A DNA stretch of 64,000 bases, taken from the NCBI GenBank assembly GCA_025963775.1, contig JAOQAD010000040.1, positions 62,001 to 126,000 of the forward strand, given 5' to 3'. Under the pieces are notes generated by a model. The model saw nothing but the letters and a program-made list of their open reading frames with translations, ran no database searches and was not told the origin of the DNA. The translations under genes were made by a program, and so were the position numbers. This DNA comes from Bacteroidota bacterium. GTDB taxonomy: Bacteria; Bacteroidota; Bacteroidia; 2-12-FULL-35-15. Shown one piece after another: positions 60,861-64,000 of this stretch. Within the stretch, counting starts at the first letter, position 1; every line of letters begins with the position of its first letter.

Positions 60861-62309
60861 TTAATTTGCAATGAGTTGGTTAAGCTTGATGTGGAACACG
60901 GTGCCTTTTCCAAGCTGTGTTTCCACTTCGATCGTACCATTGTGCATATTGATAATGCTTCGCGTGGTGGCAAGCCCAAGGCCTACACCCGTGCTTTTTC
61001 CCGTGAAGTAAGGATCGAATATCTTGTGCAGGTATTCATCCTTGATCCCGCAGCCGTTATCACCGATGGAGATCATGCATTTTTCATTTTCGCATTTGTA
61101 TGCGATCCTGATCTCGCCTGCATTGGCTTCCACAGCTTCGATCGCGTTCATCAGTACATTCAGCAGCGCGATCTTCAGCTTCGATTCATCCGCATCGATC
61201 TCGATCGATTCATTTTCAAAATCGGTGATGATCTTGATGTTCTTTAAATTCGCGCGGTCTTTTGCAAGCTCTATGGTACCTTGTAAAATGGACTGCAGCG
61301 TGGATTTGCTTGCTTTTAATTCAGTAGGCTTTGAGTTCTCGATGAGCTCTGTTACAAGGTCATTGATGCGCTTGCTGTTCCGCTTGATGATATCGAAGTA
61401 AGGCTGGTATTCATCCTTCAGGTCTTCTTCAAGCTGCTCAACGGAAAGGTTGATGTTGGTCAGAGGATTGCGCACCTCGTGTGCAAGGATCCTTGCGATC
61501 TTCCCTGTAATTGCCAGTTTTTCCGCGATCATCAGGTCATGCTCCGCTTTTTTTCGCTGCGTCATGTCATGAATGATCCCCTGGTAATATACATTGTTAT
61601 CATCATCCCTTCTCTGGATGCTGGCAGTGATCGTACAGAATTTTTTATTGCCTTCCTTGTCCCTGAGCGTTACTTCAAAGTTGGAGCAGATCCCTGTTTC
61701 ATTGATCACATCTACGAAATTCAAACGGTCTTCCTTATTATCGTACAGGTCGGCTGTGTTCATTTTCAGCAGCTCCTCGTGTGAATAGCCAAACAAATTT
61801 TCCGCAGATTTATTGATGTCCAGCAGGTTTCCATCTATGTCTGATACATAAATGATATCGTGTGAATTTTCAAAAATGCTCCTAAATTTTGTTTCGCTCG
61901 CCTTCAGCTTCTTCAGCATCTGGCTCTGGCCGATGGAATAACGGATGGTACGCTCCAGTTTTTCCGGGTCGATCTCATCCTTCACCAGGTAATCGGATAC
62001 ACCGAGCTCCATGGCTTTCATATCCGCTTCCTGGTTGCCGAGGCCGGTGAGAATGATCACAGGCACATCGATGATGTCGCTGAAACACTGCTGTACAAGG
62101 TCAAGGCCCGTTTTAGCGCCGAGCAGGTAATCGAAGAAATAAATATCATGCTCTCTCTTCTTCACCAGCTCCACGCCTAAGTCATAGGAATTTGCCCATG
62201 TTAAGGAGTAAGAGTAATTCTTGATGTCGCTCAAATATTCCTTGAACAGGAAATGATCGCCGGCATCATCCTCCACTAATAATATCTTTATTGCTTCTGA
62301 AGATTTCAT
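60861..62309 (-). CDS. Receiver-PAS sensor histidine kinase
   Basis: A 482-residue cytoplasmic kinase: receiver domain (about 7-125, phospho-acceptor Asp60 in IYFFDYLLG), PAS domain (about 140-255, FENSHDIIYVSDIDGNLLDINKSAENLFGYS), HisKA dimerisation domain with His277 in HEVRNPLTN, and HATPase (about 365-482; N-box NVLMNAIEAVE, G1 GDNGCGI, G2 GVGLGLATT). There is no membrane segment, so the signal is internal or comes via the N-terminal receiver. Its ATG overlaps the stop of the sigma-54 activator gene, making it the likely partner kinase. Confidence 0.94.
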   Translation of the reverse strand: MKSSEAIKILLVEDDAGDHFLFKEYLSDIKNYSYSLTWANSYDLGVELVKKREHDIYFFDYLLGAKTGLDLVQQCFSDIIDVPVIILTGLGNQEADMKAMELGVSDYLVKDEIDPEKLERTIRYSIGQSQMLKKLKASETKFRSIFENSHDIIYVSDIDGNLLDINKSAENLFGYSHEELLKMNTADLYDNKEDRLNFVDVINETGICSNFEVTLRDKEGNKKFCTITASIQRRDDDNNVYYQGIIHDMTQRKKAEHDLMIAEKLAITGKIARILAHEVRNPLTNINLSVEQLEEDLKDEYQPYFDIIKRNSKRINDLVTELIENSKPTELKASKSTLQSILQGTIELAKDRANLKNIKIITDFENESIEIDADESKLKIALLNVLMNAIEAVEANAGEIRIAYKCENEKCMISIGDNGCGIKDEYLHKIFDPYFTGKSTGVGLGLATTRSIINMHNGTIEVETQLGKGTVFHIKLNQLIAN

Positions 62310-63784
62310 TCGCTGAGCTTTTCCTCCATGTTATACGCTTTCATTTTGTTATAAAGCGTTTTCCTGTCAATGTTCAGGATCTGTGCTGCTTTGCTTTTGT
62401 TGAAGTTCACATCTTTCAGCACTTTAATGATCAGGTCGTATTCCGCGCCAAGCGCAGCAGATTTAAGATCCGGCTTCTCATCCTTTACTTCTTCCGAAGC
62501 ATGGTGGCTGCCCTGTTCCGACCTGTCATCCGCAATTCCCATGGTTGTGCGTGTGAAGTTGGAGATCTCGAAGGGAAGCGATTTTGCTTCCACCATTGTG
62601 CCTTCTGTTAAAAGCACGGCCCTGCGGATCACATTCTTCATCTCGCGGAGATTCCCATACCACGGATATTTAACAAACAATTCCTCCACTTCCGGGGAAT
62701 AGCTTTCCACATTCTTTTCAAGCTCCTGGTTGGCGATGCTGAGGAAAAAATTAGCATACATTAAAATATCATCCTTGCGTTCGCGCAATGGCGCAACGGT
62801 AAGGTGAAACTCATTGAAGCGGTGATAAAGGTCTTCCCTGAATTTTCCTTTTTTATAGGCATCATTTAAATTTTCGTTGCTGGCAACAATGATCCTTACA
62901 TCGATTGGGATCTCCTTGGTGCCGCCGATGCGCTTCACTTTACGCTCCTGCACTACACGCAGCAACGAGGACTGCACATCGTAAGGAAGATTGGCGATCT
63001 CATCCAGGAAGATCGTCCCGCCGTTGGCAAGCTCGAAATGTCCTATTTTAGTGCCAAGTGCACCCGTGAAGGAACCTTTCTCATGTCCGAACAATTCGCT
63101 GCCTGCAAGCTCTTTCGACATCGCGCCGCAATCCATTGCAATGAATGGCTGCTTTGCACGCTTGCTTTTTTTATGGATGGTTTGCGCGATCACCTCTTTA
63201 CCTGCACCGCTTTCACCATATATGATCACACTGTAATTAGTGGGAGCAACAAGCTCTATCTGCCTGATCAGCTCTTTCGACTGAGGGCTTTTTCCAAACA
63301 CATAATTATTTTTTCCTGCATACGACTTTGCGGAAGCTGCTGCTGATTGTGCATTTTCCACTGTTTCGCCGGAAGCAGCTTCATGATGATTCATTTTATC
63401 ATCCACGATATTTGCAAGTGGCTGCTGTGTGCTTAATGCACGTTTGATGAGCTGAAGCGTTTCATCCGGAAGAAGAGGCTTGGCGAGGTAATCGAAAGCA
63501 CCCATCTTCATTACGTTCACCGCAGTACGGATATCCGAATAGCCGGTCATGATAATGAAAGGAACGCCCGGTTCCACATCCTTTACTTTTTTCAGCACTT
63601 CCACCCCATCCATGTCCCCTAAACGATAATCGCAGAGTACAAGGTCGGAAGGGTTTGCCGTAAATGAAGCAATTCCTTTGGCGCCGTTTACAGCCAGGTC
63701 CACTTCATAGCCATTTTTAGTCAGGAAACGCTTGAGCAACTGGCTCATGTCCATATCGTCTTCAATGATCAGTAATTTTTTCAT
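62306..63784 (-). CDS. Sigma-54-dependent response regulator (NtrC/AtoC family)
   Basis: A 492-residue activator from the ATG complementary to 63782-63784, where the receiver begins (MKKLLIIEDDMDMSQLL); an in-frame Met 15 codons upstream overlaps the promoter. It has a receiver (Asp52 in LVLCDYRLGD), AAA+ domain with Walker A GESGAGKEVIA, GSFTGA (a variant of GAFTGA that contacts sigma-54), Walker B GGTIFLDEIANL, Arg-finger region REDLYHRFNEF, and a Fis-type helix-turn-helix at the C-terminus (FNKSKAAQILNIDRKTLYNKMKAY). It should activate RpoN promoters when phosphorylated, probably by the coupled kinase. Confidence 0.96.
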   Translation of the reverse strand: MKKLLIIEDDMDMSQLLKRFLTKNGYEVDLAVNGAKGIASFTANPSDLVLCDYRLGDMDGVEVLKKVKDVEPGVPFIIMTGYSDIRTAVNVMKMGAFDYLAKPLLPDETLQLIKRALSTQQPLANIVDDKMNHHEAASGETVENAQSAAASAKSYAGKNNYVFGKSPQSKELIRQIELVAPTNYSVIIYGESGAGKEVIAQTIHKKSKRAKQPFIAMDCGAMSKELAGSELFGHEKGSFTGALGTKIGHFELANGGTIFLDEIANLPYDVQSSLLRVVQERKVKRIGGTKEIPIDVRIIVASNENLNDAYKKGKFREDLYHRFNEFHLTVAPLRERKDDILMYANFFLSIANQELEKNVESYSPEVEELFVKYPWYGNLREMKNVIRRAVLLTEGTMVEAKSLPFEISNFTRTTMGIADDRSEQGSHHASEEVKDEKPDLKSAALGAEYDLIIKVLKDVNFNKSKAAQILNIDRKTLYNKMKAYNMEEKLSE

Positions 63785-63814
63785 ATTGTTTTTGTTTGTC
63801 TGTAGCCACCATGG

Positions 63815-63846
63815 CAAATTTACAACCAATCGATTTTGTAGAACAA
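63815..63846 (-). promoter_or_regulatory. Bacteroidota housekeeping promoter of the activator-kinase operon
   Basis: On the minus strand, TTG (complement of 63844-63846) and TAAATTTG (complement of 63815-63822) are 21 bases apart, matching the TTTG-N19-21-TAnnTTTG layout with one mismatch. The start would lie about 25 bases ahead of the ATG at 63784. The 16-base palindrome at 63835-63850 overlaps the -33 part. Confidence 0.55.
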
Positions 63847-63850
63847 TTTC
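63835..63850. promoter_or_regulatory. Exact second copy of a 16-base site
   Basis: TTTGTAGAACAATTTC occurs here and at 38503-38518 without a mismatch. It overlaps the -33 element of the activator operon promoter, a position suited to repression or autoregulation. Confidence 0.4.
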
Positions 63851-64000
63851 CCCAAAAATGCACAGGAATAAATGTTTTAAGTACCTTGAACGGCTTATTC
63901 CCGGGTTTGGGAAATATCCCTAAAAGTCCTTTCGTTATTAAAGTTAATCAATTTTGCCTGTTTGTCAAAATTGATCCGTTTTTTACAAAATCCGGATTTT

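Noticed and set aside
63811-64000. Open plus-strand frame starting MANLQPIDFVEQF and running off the right edge
   Set aside because: It overlaps the promoter of the activator gene, has an A/T-rich third codon position unlike neighbouring genes and shows no recognisable motif. A partial gene cannot be excluded without the next bases.

Overview
The window is a chromosomal stretch of about 45% GC from a member of the Bacteroidota. The evidence is a PorP/SprF protein, two kinds of type IX secretion (T9SS) C-terminal signals, TPR-PD40-OmpA and Reg_prop/Y_Y_Y architectures, A-rich leaders without Shine-Dalgarno sequences, and -7 elements of the TAnnTTTG type. I cannot place it to genus; a free-living Chitinophagales- or Sphingobacteriales-like organism fits. 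I saw no rRNA, tRNA, CRISPR array, insertion sequence or prophage. About 53 protein genes are supported, including one of 50 codons (46688-46840) and a partial one at the left edge.

Layout. 1-2214: start of an alpha-2-macroglobulin-like lipoprotein, a secreted TPR protein and a putative gluzincin protease. 2215-13658: a five-gene leftward operon whose first gene is a 1593-residue T9SS cargo with 11 Ig-like repeats, followed by PorP/SprF, a PD40/PKD protein, an unknown secreted protein and a propeller-SpoIIE phosphatase. 13785-19334: an HTTM membrane protein, a Ser/Thr/Gly-rich secreted protein, a T9SS type A cargo and a cytoplasmic TPR-like protein. 19645-24969: a stress and DNA-damage group (response regulator, DJ-1/PfpI, FAD-Rieske oxidoreductase, topoisomerase IB, Nei-type glycosylase). 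25067-32691: PorE-like OmpA protein, a coiled-coil lipoprotein, a beta-barrel, a membrane-tethered receiver lacking its usual phospho-Asp, sorbosone dehydrogenase, TonB receptor and iron-permease-like protein. 32741-35316: rpoN and a YtxH/holin-X stress operon. 35549-37955: Mla-type lipid transporter (MlaE, MlaF, MlaD). 38114-46840: response regulator, DUF748/AsmA-like proteins, a POTRA-barrel protein, an Asn/Gly/Tyr-rich disordered protein and small stress proteins. 46907-54177: tamB followed by a BamA/TamA-like lipoprotein. 54249-60751: DUF4142 and DUF2383 stress proteins and a convergent ligD-ku NHEJ pair. 60861-63784: a PAS sensor kinase and an NtrC-type sigma-54 activator in one operon.

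Most genes fall into two themes: the cell envelope (T9SS surface proteins; Mla, AsmA, TamB and BamA-like lipid or outer-membrane assembly proteins) and stress or DNA repair. The most interesting signal is regulatory. A TGGCA(C/T)-like motif, resembling the -24 element of sigma-54 promoters, lies 27 to 62 bases ahead of about 14 of these genes in the correct orientation. It also stands ahead of two gene-free stretches that each end in a hairpin about 100 bases later and may encode small RNAs. The window carries rpoN and an NtrC-type activator as well. A 16-base imperfect palindrome recurs near some of these sites. A second unusual item is the disordered protein at 40430-41593, which ends in a peptide resembling the C-terminal tip of SSB.
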